From: Neobacillus kokaensis | GTDB taxonomy: Bacteria; Bacillota; Bacilli; Bacillales; Cytobacillaceae | Length of the DNA stretch: 64,000 nucleotides | Reading direction: 5' to 3' | NCBI RefSeq assembly: GCF_014656545.1 | Contig: NZ_BNDS01000019.1 | Span: 30,073-94,072, forward strand | Shown: positions 8,911-18,261 of the stretch, one piece after another | Numbering within the stretch: position 1 is the first letter of the stretch | Layout: each line of letters starts with the position of its first letter | Made by a program: the position numbers and the translations under genes | Notes under the pieces: generated by a model | The model's database searches: none | Told to the model about the DNA's origin: nothing | Seen by the model: the letters and a program-made list of their open reading frames with translations, nothing else

Positions 8911-9918
8911 TTATTTAGTAAATTTTATTCGCGGATCGATAAGAACATATAATAGATCCACAATCAAATTGATTAGAACGAAGATTGCAGCGATAATCAG
9001 AATCCCAGATTGGATAACAGGGTAATCACGGAAATTAATAGCATCATATAAATATCTGCCTATCCCAGGCCAGCCGAAGATCGTTTCTGTTAAAATCGCT
9101 CCACCTAATAGCAGACCTGTTTGTAGACCGATAACTGTAAGAACAGGAATAATGGCATTTTTTAATGAATGCTTGTACACCACCCAAAACATTCTCAAGC
9201 CTTTAGCTCTAGCAGTACGAACGTAATCGGATCTCATGACCTCAAGCATCGTTGCCCGTGTCATCCTGGCAATTATCGCCATTGGGATTGTTGCAAGGGC
9301 AGCACTAGGTAAAATCAAATGCTGAAAAACTATTTTAAATTGATCAAACCTTCCTTGCAGAAGTGTATCAAGCAAATAAATATTCGTTATCGATGTAACA
9401 GGGTCTCTGGGGTTCTCTCTCCCCGTTGTCGGCAGCCAGCCTAATTCAATTGAAAATACCCATTGTCCCATTAAACCAAGCCAGAAAATTGGCATCGAGA
9501 CGCCAACTAAAGCAAAGACCATCGCGGCATAATCAAACCATGATTTTGAAAACCATGCGCTGATGATTCCGGCATTGACGCCGATAATAACAGCAATAAT
9601 GATAGCAACTACCGTTAACTCCATTGTTGCTGCCAGATATGGCCAAACTTCCTGATTGATTGGACCCCTTGTCCGAAGTGATATTCCTAAATCTCCATGC
9701 AGGAGGGCACTAATATAATCAAAATATTGTATGTACCACGGCTGTTCAAGGCCTAATTGTTTCGTCAGTGCCGCGATTGTTTCTTTTGTGGCCCTTTGTC
9801 CAAGAATTACCTGTGCTGGGTTTCCCGGGATGGCATGGATAATTGCAAATACAATCAAGGTCATGCCGATTAAAACAGGTATTAATGAAAGTATTCGCCG
9901 GACTGTATAGGTTAGCAA
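8911..9918 (-). CDS. Peptide ABC transporter permease, DppB/OppB family
   Basis: Second permease of the importer; about 335 residues with an N-terminal MLTYTVRRILSLIPVL helix typical of DppB. The frame opens at a GTG (9927) that lies inside the Shine-Dalgarno GAGGTG. The TTG at 9918 is correctly spaced and restores the family N-terminus, so it is preferred. The permease signature EAA loop is near the C-terminus (ETIFGWPGIGRYLYDAI). It is followed 13 bp later by the DppC-like gene and separated from the binding-protein gene by a hairpin. Confidence 0.92.
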   Translation of the reverse strand: MLTYTVRRILSLIPVLIGMTLIVFAIIHAIPGNPAQVILGQRATKETIAALTKQLGLEQPWYIQYFDYISALLHGDLGISLRTRGPINQEVWPYLAATMELTVVAIIIAVIIGVNAGIISAWFSKSWFDYAAMVFALVGVSMPIFWLGLMGQWVFSIELGWLPTTGRENPRDPVTSITNIYLLDTLLQGRFDQFKIVFQHLILPSAALATIPMAIIARMTRATMLEVMRSDYVRTARAKGLRMFWVVYKHSLKNAIIPVLTVIGLQTGLLLGGAILTETIFGWPGIGRYLYDAINFRDYPVIQSGILIIAAIFVLINLIVDLLYVLIDPRIKFTK

Positions 9919-10046
9919 CTTCCTCACCTCTTTTTTGAATTATTTCTATGATTTCTGATTCTCAGATAAATGCAGTAAATCGCGGATATTATCCAAAAAC
10001 TCGCGGATTATCACTGTAATTATTTCCAAATACAAATCCTTGTTGG

Positions 10047-10074
10047 AAAAAGGGGAGGTAAAGTCACCTCCCCT
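10047..10074 (-). terminator. Intercistronic terminator between binding protein and permease genes
   Basis: A nine-base-pair GC-rich stem (AGGGGAGGT and its complement, six-base loop) is followed on the minus strand by a short T-run. Such partial terminators usually keep binding-protein mRNA in excess over permease mRNA. Confidence 0.75.
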
Positions 10075-10086
10075 CTCATAACACAG

Positions 10087-11706
10087 TTACTGTTTGAATT
10101 CGACTTTACTTAATACTTCAGAACCAGTTGGATGCGGCAGGTAATTTGCCACATCTTTAGCTGCTGCCAATAGCGGCGTTGAGTGAACAAGCGGCACCCA
10201 TGGAGCATCTTCATGGATAATTTCTTGCGCTTTCTTATAAAGCTCGTTACGCTTTTCTTGGTCAGAAATCGTTTGAGCTTCTATTAAAATATCATGCAGT
10301 TCATCATTGCTATACTGTGCATTATTATTGGCTCCAATGCTGTCTTTATCAAGCAATGTGTATAGGAAGTTATCTGGGTCACCGTTGTCTCCAGTCCAGC
10401 CAAGCATGAACATATCAAACTCACCTTTGGTTGCCTTATCTAAATAAGTAGGCCAGTCAACCGATTTAATGTTTGCTTTGATATTAATTTTGCTTAAGCT
10501 TTCTTGAATAACTTCTGCAACCTTTTGTGCTTCAGGCATGTATGGCCGTGCTACAGGCATTGCCCATAGGTCAATTTCAAAACCTTTTTCAAGACCAGCT
10601 TCTTTAAGTAATGCTTTTGCCTTTTCTAAGTCATACGGATACTCTTGAATCGCATCGTTGTATCCTTCAATCGAAGGAGGCATTGGGTTTTTCGCAGCAA
10701 GTGCTTTACCGCCGTAGAATGCATCGATAATCGTCTTTTTATCAATAGCATGGTTGATTGCTTGACGAACAAGCTTATTATCAAACGGCTTACGAGTAGT
10801 TGTAAGACCTAGATAACCCACGTTCATGGATGGACGTTCGATGATTTGCAGCTTATCATTTGCCGTTACAGTTGCTTCATCTGAATTATTTAAACCATCC
10901 ATTACGTCGATTTCACCATTTGCAAGGGCATTAAGACGTGCCGTATTTTCCGGGATGACGCGGAAAATGATTTTATTTAACTTAGGAAGGCTCTTATCCC
11001 AGTATTCAGTGTTCTTTTCAATGACAATCTTGTCATTTGCCTTCCACTCAACGAATTTGAATGGACCAGTACCAACTGGATTTTTTCTGAAATCGTCGCC
11101 ATATTTTTCAAGGGCTGCCGGGCTGGCAATGCCAAACATGGACATAGCAAGATTTTTCAAGAATGGTGCTTGAGGTCTTTTTAAAGTAAATTGTACTGTG
11201 TGATCATCAATTGCTTTAATTTCCTTAATCACATGGCCTTCGTCCTTCTTAAATCCACCAAACATTGTGTAATATGGGAATTTCTCTGCATCACCATTCA
11301 TCCAGCGATTAAAGTTGAAGATGACTGCTTCGGCATTAAAATCAGTACCGTCATGGAATTTTACCCCTTGACGCAGATTGAAGGTATAGGTTAAGCCATC
11401 ATCAGAAACTTCCCATTTTTCAGCAAGGCCCGGATGAATTGTTGTATCTTGCTCGCCGTAATTTAACAAAGTTTCAAAAATATTAATTGTAACCTTGAAA
11501 GTTTCACCTTCAGTAGTAGTGATTGGGTCTAGCGAAGCAGAGTCACCGCCGCGGCCATAGACAAGCGTATCTTTGGCAGGAGCGCCGCCCTCAGCCGGCT
11601 TCTCTTTATCGCCAGCATTGGAATTCGATTTGTCGCTGCAGCCAACAAGGAACATACTGATGGCTAATAAAGAAATTAGCAGCATTTTTAACATTTTGTT
11701 CTTCAT
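10087..11706 (-). CDS. Peptide ABC transporter substrate-binding lipoprotein
   Basis: Extracellular solute-binding protein family 5 (DppA/OppA type). A lipoprotein signal peptide ends at Cys23 (FLVGCSDK), followed by a low-complexity linker rich in G, A, K and E. The mature domain carries the family segment YTFNLRQGVKFHDGTDF (about 110-126) and a C-terminal DAPWVPLVHS. 539 residues, normal. It captures oligopeptides and hands them to the DppB/C-like pore. Substrate range cannot be read from sequence; ligands such as dipeptides, longer peptides or nickel chelates remain open. Confidence 0.92.
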   Translation of the reverse strand: MKNKMLKMLLISLLAISMFLVGCSDKSNSNAGDKEKPAEGGAPAKDTLVYGRGGDSASLDPITTTEGETFKVTINIFETLLNYGEQDTTIHPGLAEKWEVSDDGLTYTFNLRQGVKFHDGTDFNAEAVIFNFNRWMNGDAEKFPYYTMFGGFKKDEGHVIKEIKAIDDHTVQFTLKRPQAPFLKNLAMSMFGIASPAALEKYGDDFRKNPVGTGPFKFVEWKANDKIVIEKNTEYWDKSLPKLNKIIFRVIPENTARLNALANGEIDVMDGLNNSDEATVTANDKLQIIERPSMNVGYLGLTTTRKPFDNKLVRQAINHAIDKKTIIDAFYGGKALAAKNPMPPSIEGYNDAIQEYPYDLEKAKALLKEAGLEKGFEIDLWAMPVARPYMPEAQKVAEVIQESLSKINIKANIKSVDWPTYLDKATKGEFDMFMLGWTGDNGDPDNFLYTLLDKDSIGANNNAQYSNDELHDILIEAQTISDQEKRNELYKKAQEIIHEDAPWVPLVHSTPLLAAAKDVANYLPHPTGSEVLSKVEFKQ

Positions 11707-11756
11707 TTAGTTTCTTACCCCCCATTTTTTTGTTTTAATATCATAAATGCCGCCCA

Positions 11757-12725
11757 TCACTCGTTATATAAATGGCAGGCAACATAATGACCATTAAGAA
11801 CACGCTCTATTGGTCTTGTTGTTTTACAAATATCCAAGCACTCTCCGCATCTTGTATGAAACGCACAACCAGACGGAGGATTTGCCGGACTTGGAAGGTC
11901 CCCTTCTATTAAAATCGTATTCTTCTTTAAATCGGGGTCCGGGATTGGGACAGCGGAAAGCAGTGCTTTTGTATATGGATGTAATGGAGTATCGTATAGT
12001 TCTTCACTCTCAGCTAATTCTATTAATCTACCTAAATACATCACGCCTACCCGGTCGCTGATGTGCCGGACAACACCTAAGTCGTGGGCGATAAAGATAT
12101 AGGTTAGCCGAAATTCCTGTTGAATATCTTTCATTAGATTAAGCACCTGAGCTTGAATCGAAACATCAAGAGCCGAGACTGGCTCATCCGCAATTATCAG
12201 TTTCGGCTTGGTCATGAGTGCTCTCGCAATCCCAATCCGCTGACGCTGTCCGCCGCTGAATTGATGCGGATACCTTTTAGCATGGTAACTGCTCAAGCCA
12301 ACAACCTCGAGCATTTCCTTCACTCGTTTTCGGCGCTCCTCCGTTGTCCCAATTCCATGGACAATTAAGGGTTCTTCTAAAATTTGCTCAATGGAGTGCC
12401 GAGGATTGAGGGATGCATAAGGGTCTTGAAAGACCATTTGAATGTCTCGGCGGACTTTACGTAATTCCGACTTTGACATCTTGGTAATCTCTTTATCTTC
12501 AAAAATAATAGAACCGTCACTTGCTTCTATTAGACGCATCAAAAGGCGGCCGGTTGTCGATTTGCCACATCCGGATTCCCCAACTATGCCCAAGGTTTCA
12601 CCTTTTTTCACATAAAAAGAAACGTCATCAACCGCTTTTACTTCTCCTTGTTTCCTTCCCAATACTCCGCCAGTTATAGGGAAATACTTTTTAAGTCCGT
12701 TTACTTCAAGAAGTAACTCCGACAT
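11757..12725 (-). CDS. Peptide ABC transporter ATP-binding protein, OppF/DppF family
   Basis: ATPase of the importer. Walker A GESGCGKST (about 49-57), signature HQFSGGQRQRIGIARAL, Walker B LIIADEPVSALD, and the switch His in IAHDLGVV. The C-terminal oligopeptide extension has Cys residues (GCAFHTRCGECLDIC, then VACHL), which in OppD/F proteins can bind an iron-sulfur cluster. Its ATG lies 20 bp inside the end of the OppD-like gene, with GGGGAGA as ribosome site. Confidence 0.94.
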   Translation of the reverse strand: MSELLLEVNGLKKYFPITGGVLGRKQGEVKAVDDVSFYVKKGETLGIVGESGCGKSTTGRLLMRLIEASDGSIIFEDKEITKMSKSELRKVRRDIQMVFQDPYASLNPRHSIEQILEEPLIVHGIGTTEERRKRVKEMLEVVGLSSYHAKRYPHQFSGGQRQRIGIARALMTKPKLIIADEPVSALDVSIQAQVLNLMKDIQQEFRLTYIFIAHDLGVVRHISDRVGVMYLGRLIELAESEELYDTPLHPYTKALLSAVPIPDPDLKKNTILIEGDLPSPANPPSGCAFHTRCGECLDICKTTRPIERVLNGHYVACHLYNE

Positions 12726-13719
12726 GTTCGTCTCTCCCCTCTTTCAATGTATGTAGGAAACAGCGCACTTCATGTCCGTCTTTTTCCAAATTATATAAAT
12801 CAGGTGCATCTAATCGGCACCTTTCAAATACTTCAGTACATCTAGCAGCAAAACGACAGCCTTGTAATATACTTCCCGGTGTCGGAACTGTTCCTGGTAT
12901 ACTATAAAGTCGTTCTTTCTTTTCTTTTAAATTTGGAACCGATTTCAATAATCCTTTCGTATAAGGATGCTGTGGGTTTTTCAAGATGGTTCGTACGTCT
13001 CCCTGCTCTACTACCTGTCCGGCGTACATGACGATTACCCGTTCACAGATTTCGGCGACGACACCTAAATCGTGGGTAATCAAAATAATCGAGGTATTGG
13101 TTTTTTGATTCAACTCTTTCATTAATGCAAGAATTTGTGCCTGAATGGTCACATCAAGGGCAGTTGTCGGCTCGTCCGCAATTAACACTCTTGGATTACA
13201 AGCCATTGCCATCGCAATCATCACACGTTGACGCATACCCCCAGAGAGTTGATGCGGATACTCTTTTAGAATTCCTTCCGCCCTTGGAATTCCCACTAGC
13301 TTTAATAACTCGATGCTGCGGGCAATTGCTTCTGTTTTTGAAAATTTAGTATGTAAGCGAATAGCTTCCATTAATTGGTTGCCGATTGTAAATAATGGAT
13401 TGAGAGACGTCATTGGCTCCTGGAAAATCATTGAAATCTGGTTACCTCGAATTTTTCTCCATTCTTTTTCAGAAATATTTTTAAGATCTTTTCCATCAAA
13501 AATGATTTCACCATTCTCAATTTTCCCAGGCGGAATTGGTATTAGGCCCATCGCTGCAAGTGAAGTGACACTTTTGCCGCTCCCGGATTCGCCGACAATC
13601 CCGAGAATTTCTCCTTCTCTTAATTCAAAGCTGATTCCATCCACAGCAGGAAGGAACTTCTTGCCTGATTGGAAGGAAACCTTTAAATCTTGTATTTGTA
13701 GAATAGGTTCATTTTTCAC
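12706..13719 (-). CDS. Peptide ABC transporter ATP-binding protein, OppD/DppD family
   Basis: First gene of the transporter operon. Walker A GESGSGKSV (about 44-52), Q-loop FQEPMTSLNP, signature QLSGGMRQRVMIAMAM, Walker B VLIADEPTTALD, and the C-terminal TPGSILQGCRFAARC extension with clustered cysteines. 337 residues, typical of OppD. GTG start with AGGTGG five bases upstream. It works as a heterodimer with the OppF-like ATPase encoded next. Confidence 0.94.
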   Translation of the reverse strand: MKNEPILQIQDLKVSFQSGKKFLPAVDGISFELREGEILGIVGESGSGKSVTSLAAMGLIPIPPGKIENGEIIFDGKDLKNISEKEWRKIRGNQISMIFQEPMTSLNPLFTIGNQLMEAIRLHTKFSKTEAIARSIELLKLVGIPRAEGILKEYPHQLSGGMRQRVMIAMAMACNPRVLIADEPTTALDVTIQAQILALMKELNQKTNTSIILITHDLGVVAEICERVIVMYAGQVVEQGDVRTILKNPQHPYTKGLLKSVPNLKEKKERLYSIPGTVPTPGSILQGCRFAARCTEVFERCRLDAPDLYNLEKDGHEVRCFLHTLKEGRDEHVGVTS

Positions 13720-13871
13720 TTTTCCACCTACCTAATCGTTATAATATAACTTCGTGAAAATATCATAAAATAATAAATATTATGACAATTATATCATACA
13801 ACATTTTCTAAAAAAACTCAAAATTGGTTATATATATAAAAAAGGTACCCGCCGCCTAGTCACAAAGACCT

Positions 13872-13926
13872 AAAAAAAGATGCCTGCCCCCACTATGGAT
13901 AACTCAGTACCACAGTGGGGGCAGGC
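13872..13926 (-). terminator. Terminator of the MerR-family gene
   Basis: A 13-bp GC-rich perfect stem (GCCTGCCCCCACT at 13882-13894 and its complement at 13914-13926) with a T-run on the minus strand, 12 bp past the stop codon. Confidence 0.9.
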
Positions 13927-13937
13927 CCCATATAATA

Positions 13938-14702
13938 TTATTGTTTAAATCCGGTATAAATAAGAATGGCATCTCTTAGAAATTCGGCTGTCCCGAGTTG
14001 TCCTTTGTCATAGTAGGATTTGAATCTTTCATCTTCTACGTACATTCTCGCGAGACCTGCATGGGCCTCCTTACTGTATTCGTTCCAGTAATAGGTAAGC
14101 CATTTTTTATGCAGACCAGCTGCTTTTTGCCCTAACTCTCCTGCAGGATCAGCAGTTTTCATGGCTTCCGTAAGGGTTTTCGTTACTTGTTCTGCAAGAG
14201 CTGTGACCTCTTCATATTGTTTCTGTGTCATCTTTAGAAATTTGGCATTTGAGAGGTCAACCGTATCACTGCCGTATTTCTCTCTAATTTCCTCTCCGAA
14301 ATTTTTTTCATTCTCATCTATCGTTTTCTTCTTAAAGCCTTCAAATTTTTCTTTATCAGACATTTCCGTTCTCCCTTCCGAATGAGCAATTGTCTTTTCA
14401 ACATTCGCAATTAATTGGTTAAGTTGTTCACGCTTTTCAAGGAGCTTTTTCCGATGTTCTGTAAGCGCCTTTTGGGCATTAAATGCGGGGTCTGTGATGA
14501 TCTCCTTAATATCCTCAAGACCTAAACCTAATTCACGATAGAACAGGATTTGCTGCAGACAGTCAACTTCCGCTTGACCATATATACGGTAACCCGACGA
14601 AGTCACTCTAGCCGGCTTAAGAAGGCCAATTTCATCATAATACCTTAAAGTTCTGCTGCTCACACCCGCCAAACTTGCCAGCTTCTGCACTGTATACTCC
14701 AC
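13938..14702 (-). CDS. MerR-family transcriptional regulator with TipAS-type ligand domain
   Basis: The N-terminal winged helix (YTVQKLASLAGVSSRTLRYY) and dimerisation coiled coil (about 75-110) are typical MerR. The C-terminal 130 residues (about 120-254, with KEAHAGLARMYVEDERFKSYYD) match the TipAS/albicidin-binding all-helical domain that traps bulky antibiotics in TipAL. The start is GTG at 14702, with GGAGGTGA upstream. It lies behind a MerR-type 19-bp-spacer promoter, so it probably activates itself. It is divergent from a DoxX-like gene. Targets and ligand are unknown. Confidence 0.9.
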   Translation of the reverse strand: MEYTVQKLASLAGVSSRTLRYYDEIGLLKPARVTSSGYRIYGQAEVDCLQQILFYRELGLGLEDIKEIITDPAFNAQKALTEHRKKLLEKREQLNQLIANVEKTIAHSEGRTEMSDKEKFEGFKKKTIDENEKNFGEEIREKYGSDTVDLSNAKFLKMTQKQYEEVTALAEQVTKTLTEAMKTADPAGELGQKAAGLHKKWLTYYWNEYSKEAHAGLARMYVEDERFKSYYDKGQLGTAEFLRDAILIYTGFKQ

Positions 14703-14727
14703 TGAACCATCACCTCCTCTATAACCA

Positions 14728-14758
14728 ACAATACACCTTTACGCAACGTCAAGGTCAA
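14728..14758 (-). promoter_or_regulatory. MerR-type promoter with 19-bp spacer and operator dyad
   Basis: On the minus strand -35 TTGACC (14758-14753) and -10 TATTGT (14733-14728) are 19 bp apart, the over-long spacer typical of MerR targets. Between them lies an interrupted palindrome, ACCTTGACG-TTG-CGTAAAGGT (14755-14735). This predicts autoregulation of the TipA-like gene. Confidence 0.8.
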
Positions 14759-14854
14759 CAACTAAAATTGGTGCCTGACACCATTTTTATTAAACCACTT
14801 TTTTAGTATTGTTTGTCCTTCATGGTGCATAAAGTTGTACAAAGGGGGATGAAC

Positions 14855-15214
14855 ATGCGATATTTATCAACTATGAAGCTTATTCGATATGCGGTCGCAT
14901 ATGTTTTCGTTATTTCCGGGTTGATGAAATTGTTAAATACGGAAACAGCCAATCATTTTATTGGCCTAGGATTGCCGTATCCTGAGATGATGCTCCATCT
15001 GGTGATTATTCTTGAGATTGGCTGCGGCATTTTGGTATTGCTAAATAAGTGTGTTAGAACAGCGGTGATCCCGTTAATTGCAATTATAATTGCAGCCATT
15101 CTAATCACAAAGCTTCCATATTTAAACTCTAACCTGCTGCAATTTGCTTTTTATGCAAAACTAGACATTGTGATGTTAGTTTTACTAGGAATCCTATATA
15201 ACCGAAACCAATAA
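14855..15214 (+). CDS. DoxX/MauE-like small membrane protein
   Basis: A 119-residue protein with about four hydrophobic segments and the DoxX-like opening IRYAVAYVFVISGLMKLLN. A related pattern is LVIILEIGCGILVLLNK in the middle. The start is the ATG at 14855, which has AAGGGGG seven bases upstream; upstream in-frame ATGs have no ribosome site. Members of this family are often linked to redox or quinone metabolism or act as electron-transfer partners; here the role is unknown. Followed by its own terminator. Confidence 0.75.
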   Translation: MRYLSTMKLIRYAVAYVFVISGLMKLLNTETANHFIGLGLPYPEMMLHLVIILEIGCGILVLLNKCVRTAVIPLIAIIIAAILITKLPYLNSNLLQFAFYAKLDIVMLVLLGILYNRNQ

Positions 15215-15221
15215 AATTTAC

Positions 15222-15258
15222 AAAAAACCAGATTGTCTTTACGCCAATCTGGTTTTTT
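15222..15258 (+). terminator. Terminator of the DoxX-like gene
   Basis: A 14-bp perfect stem (AAAAAACCAGATTG and complement) with a nine-base loop and T7 tail. Confidence 0.9.
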
Positions 15259-15399
15259 TCTTCTATTAGTTTGAGTGTTGTATGATTCAAAATACAGATA
15301 TTATTTTGAAAAAACTTTCTTTTTCCACTCAGCCTATTCCCAAACATTGAATTATCAATGTTTTTAGTTACTTTCTATTCAAGGATTTAAAAAAAGTTT

Positions 15400-15428
15400 T
15401 TGACGATTCTAAAATATAAAAGTATTAT
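15400..15428 (+). promoter_or_regulatory. Sigma-A promoter of the POT transporter gene
   Basis: -35 TTGACG (15400-15405), 17-bp spacer, -10 TATTAT (15423-15428). The transcript would start about 15435, some 18 bases before the ATG. Confidence 0.65.
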
Positions 15429-15452
15429 AGAATAACAAAAGGAGGTAATTTG

Positions 15453-16949
15453 ATGTCGAATATTAATAGACAGAAAATTGTGGATAGTGTACCTCAAAAA
15501 GGATTTTTCGGACATCCTAAAGGGTTATTCACACTGTTCTTTACAGAATTTTGGGAGCGCTTCTCTTATTATGGAATGAGAGCTATCCTAGTTTTCTATA
15601 TGTACTATGAAGTTTCTAAGGGCGGCCTGGGAATGGACCAGACCTTGGCACTTTCCATTATGTCGATTTACGGTTCTCTTGTTTATATGTCCGGAATTAT
15701 TGGTGGATGGCTTGCTGACCGTGTCTTTGGTACGTCAAAAGCCGTTTTTTACGGCGGCATACTTATCATGCTTGGCCATATTGCCCTTGCAATTCCAGGA
15801 AGTATTGCCTTTTTCTTTGTTTCCATGGTATTAATTGTCATCGGTACAGGATTATTAAAACCTAATGTATCAAGTGTAGTCGGTGAAATGTATAGTGAAA
15901 CAGATAACCGTCGTGATGCCGGCTTTAGTATTTTTTACATGGGGATTAACCTAGGTGGATTCCTTGCACCATTAATCGTTGGTTCCAAGACAATCATGGA
16001 TACCAGCTTCCACTTAGGATTTGGTATCGCAGCTGTAGGTATGTTCCTAGGTTTGCTAGTGTTCGTATTTACCAAGAAAAATAATCTTGGTCTTGCCGGA
16101 ACCATTGTTGCAAACCCGCTCTCCCCTGCTGAAAAGAAAAAGATCTTTACTTACTTCGGATTAGCTATTGTAATTATTGCTATTATTTGTTTCATTACCA
16201 TTCCAAAAGGAATCTTAACTTTCCCGGTCTTTATTACTATTGTTAGTATCCTTGGCTTACTGATTCCTACTATTTATTTTATTAGAATGTATATCAGCCC
16301 TAAAACGACGGCTGTGGAACGTTCTCGTGTCATTGCTTATATTCCATTATTTATTGCGTCAGTTATGTTCTGGGCAATTCAAGAGCAAGGTTCAACCATT
16401 CTTGCCAACTATGCAGATACACGAACACAGCTCAACTTTGCTGGAATGACTATTTCACCGGCCTGGTTCCAATCCTTAAATCCATTATTTATTATTATTT
16501 TAGCGCCAGTGTTTGCGATGCTATGGGTAAGATTAGGAAAATATGAACCGTCTATTCCGCAAAAGTTCTCTTTAGGATTATTGTTCTCTGGGTTATCATT
16601 CTTGATCATCCTATTGCCTGCCTACCTTGGCGGATCGAATTCTTTAGTAAATCCATTATGGCTTGTACTTAGTTATTTTGTCTGCGTACTTGGCGAACTG
16701 TGCTTATCGCCTGTAGGTTTATCTGCTACAACGAAACTAGCACCTCAAGCCTTCGCAGCGCAAACGATGAGCTTATGGTTCTTATCCAATGCAGCAGCAC
16801 AAGCTGTTAATGCGCAGATTGTTAAATTTTACACCCCTGAAACGGAAATGATGTATTTCGGTGTCATCGGCGGCGCCTCTATCGTCTTAAGTATTATTCT
16901 CTTTATGCTTGCACCGAAAATTCAAGGTTTCATGAAGGGTATTCGTTAA
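15453..16949 (+). CDS. Proton-dependent oligopeptide transporter (POT/PTR2 family)
   Basis: Proton-coupled di/tripeptide importer of the cytoplasmic membrane, like DtpT of lactococci. The N-terminal FFTEFWERFSYYGMRAILVF carries the ExxER proton/substrate motif (about 32-36). The PTR2 signature region GTGLLKPNVSSVVGEMY and 13-14 hydrophobic helices follow. 499 residues, typical. The ATG at 15453 is preferred, eight bases after GGAGG. It is the second peptide import route in the window besides the ABC system. Confidence 0.93.
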   Translation: MSNINRQKIVDSVPQKGFFGHPKGLFTLFFTEFWERFSYYGMRAILVFYMYYEVSKGGLGMDQTLALSIMSIYGSLVYMSGIIGGWLADRVFGTSKAVFYGGILIMLGHIALAIPGSIAFFFVSMVLIVIGTGLLKPNVSSVVGEMYSETDNRRDAGFSIFYMGINLGGFLAPLIVGSKTIMDTSFHLGFGIAAVGMFLGLLVFVFTKKNNLGLAGTIVANPLSPAEKKKIFTYFGLAIVIIAIICFITIPKGILTFPVFITIVSILGLLIPTIYFIRMYISPKTTAVERSRVIAYIPLFIASVMFWAIQEQGSTILANYADTRTQLNFAGMTISPAWFQSLNPLFIIILAPVFAMLWVRLGKYEPSIPQKFSLGLLFSGLSFLIILLPAYLGGSNSLVNPLWLVLSYFVCVLGELCLSPVGLSATTKLAPQAFAAQTMSLWFLSNAAAQAVNAQIVKFYTPETEMMYFGVIGGASIVLSIILFMLAPKIQGFMKGIR

Positions 16950-16961
16950 ATTGTTTATATT

Positions 16962-17008
16962 AGTGTCTGGTGTCCCGCTAAAAGACGAGGAAACCGGACA
17001 CTTTTTTT
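16962..17008 (+). terminator. Terminator of the POT transporter gene
   Basis: AGTGTCTGG pairs with CCGGACACT (one G-T pair) around a 23-base loop, followed by T7. Confidence 0.8.
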
Positions 17009-17110
17009 ATTTTCTTTTATTTAAAAATTGAATTACATCTCAACATGGAAATTAAGCTGTTAGAGCTTAGGTATTGAAATTTAACTATAGAGGAATCCCC
17101 CTTTTCTCCC

Positions 17111-17136
17111 AAAAAACCGGGCAACTGCCCGGTTTT
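17111..17136. terminator. Terminator, downstream of the Gfo/Idh/MocA gene
   Basis: A tight hairpin, AAAACCGGGCA-AC-TGCCCGGTTTT, with T-rich tails on both strands, between convergent genes. Confidence 0.9.
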
Positions 17137-17173
17137 CTTATTTAGGGAAATATGATGCTACGAAAAACTCTCT

Positions 17174-18094
17174 CTATAATACGTTTCTATTTTTTAATAA
17201 CTTTGAAATAATTTCTTCACAAATTTCATGCGTTTCCAGTGAATCCCAAGCTGTAATTTCAGGGCTGGTGTTCGATTCCATCGACTGGATAAAATCATTG
17301 ACCATTTCCTGAAATCCCCGCTTAACCAACGTCGGCTCCCAATCGCTGCTCCTCACTTCGAAATTTTCCATATCCTTTGAAATTATCAATTGCGAAACAT
17401 TGTATACTGTTCCCTTCTCATATGGACCCATGACTTGAGCAATTTCCTCATTTGTGCCATTGTCTCTGTTCATAATTCCAATCGCTGTTCCGCCTTGCGA
17501 AATAAATTGGACTACAACATGATAAAGGGTCCCATTTTCAAACCTGCCATTCACCAGCAGTTCTTCAATAGGATAAGGCGATAGGTAACGCATCGTATCA
17601 ACAACATGAATAAAATCATCGAAAATAAAGTTTCTGGGTTCGCCGGGAAGATTATGACGATTCTTCTGTACTATGACCATGTTTGGCTGGACAATTTTCT
17701 TTAACCGCTTATAAGAAGGAGCATATCTGCGATTGAAACCAGTCATAAGGGTCAGTCCCTTCTCCTCGGCTAGCTCCACCAGCCTTTTTGCACCTTCATA
17801 ATTATCCGTGATCGGCTTGTCCACAAAGACATGTACACCTCTGTTAAGCAGCCAGCTGACGATTTCCTCATGAGAAGATGTTGAGGAATGAACAAAGGCC
17901 CCAATAATTCCACAATTAACAAGTGATTCCAAATCAGAATGAAGATGGCTAAATCGGTATTGCTCGCCAATCGCTTTTAACTTGTCCTGATTTCTCGTAT
18001 AAAAATGAAAATCTACATCCTTTATTTGGCTATAAACAGGCAGATAGGCTTTTTGGGCGATATCCCCCAGCCCAATTACTCCGATTTTCAACAC
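17174..18094 (-). CDS. Gfo/Idh/MocA family oxidoreductase
   Basis: NAD(P)-dependent dehydrogenase family protein. The start region MLKIGVIGLGDIAQKAYLP gives the Rossmann GxGxxA-like loop. The family EKP motif appears as FVDKPITDN (about residues 92-100), and the C-terminal alpha/beta domain has FDDFIHVVDTMRYL. The GTG at 18094 is preferred: GGAGGG is seven bases upstream and the family N-terminus results; an ATG two codons earlier abuts the ribosome site. About 306 residues. Substrate unknown; sugar or inositol-like substrates are usual for the family. Confidence 0.88.
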   Translation of the reverse strand: MLKIGVIGLGDIAQKAYLPVYSQIKDVDFHFYTRNQDKLKAIGEQYRFSHLHSDLESLVNCGIIGAFVHSSTSSHEEIVSWLLNRGVHVFVDKPITDNYEGAKRLVELAEEKGLTLMTGFNRRYAPSYKRLKKIVQPNMVIVQKNRHNLPGEPRNFIFDDFIHVVDTMRYLSPYPIEELLVNGRFENGTLYHVVVQFISQGGTAIGIMNRDNGTNEEIAQVMGPYEKGTVYNVSQLIISKDMENFEVRSSDWEPTLVKRGFQEMVNDFIQSMESNTSPEITAWDSLETHEICEEIISKLLKNRNVL

Positions 18095-18223
18095 AAACAT
18101 CCCTCCGATAACTGTTTCTCCAGCTAATTTTACCATCCAGCATGCGTTTATGCGCCTTTTATTTCTGTTCCCTTTCTTTCAGACATGTGTCCATCAATTG
18201 ACTGCTTTTCTAGTGCTTTTAAA

Positions 18224-18255
18224 AAACCGAAGCATCCCATTGGCTGCTCCGGTTT
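18224..18255 (-). terminator. Terminator of the SufS-like gene
   Basis: AAACCGAAGCA pairs with TGCTCCGGTTT (one wobble); six A on the plus strand give a T-run on the minus strand. Confidence 0.8.
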
Positions 18256-18261
18256 AGGATA

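Noticed and set aside
13795..13825. CodY box upstream of the oligopeptide operon
   Set aside because: Best alignment has four mismatches and is not positioned over a convincing promoter.
14813..14854. N-terminal extension of the DoxX-like protein
   Set aside because: The upstream in-frame starts have no ribosome site, while AAGGGGG precedes the ATG at 14855.
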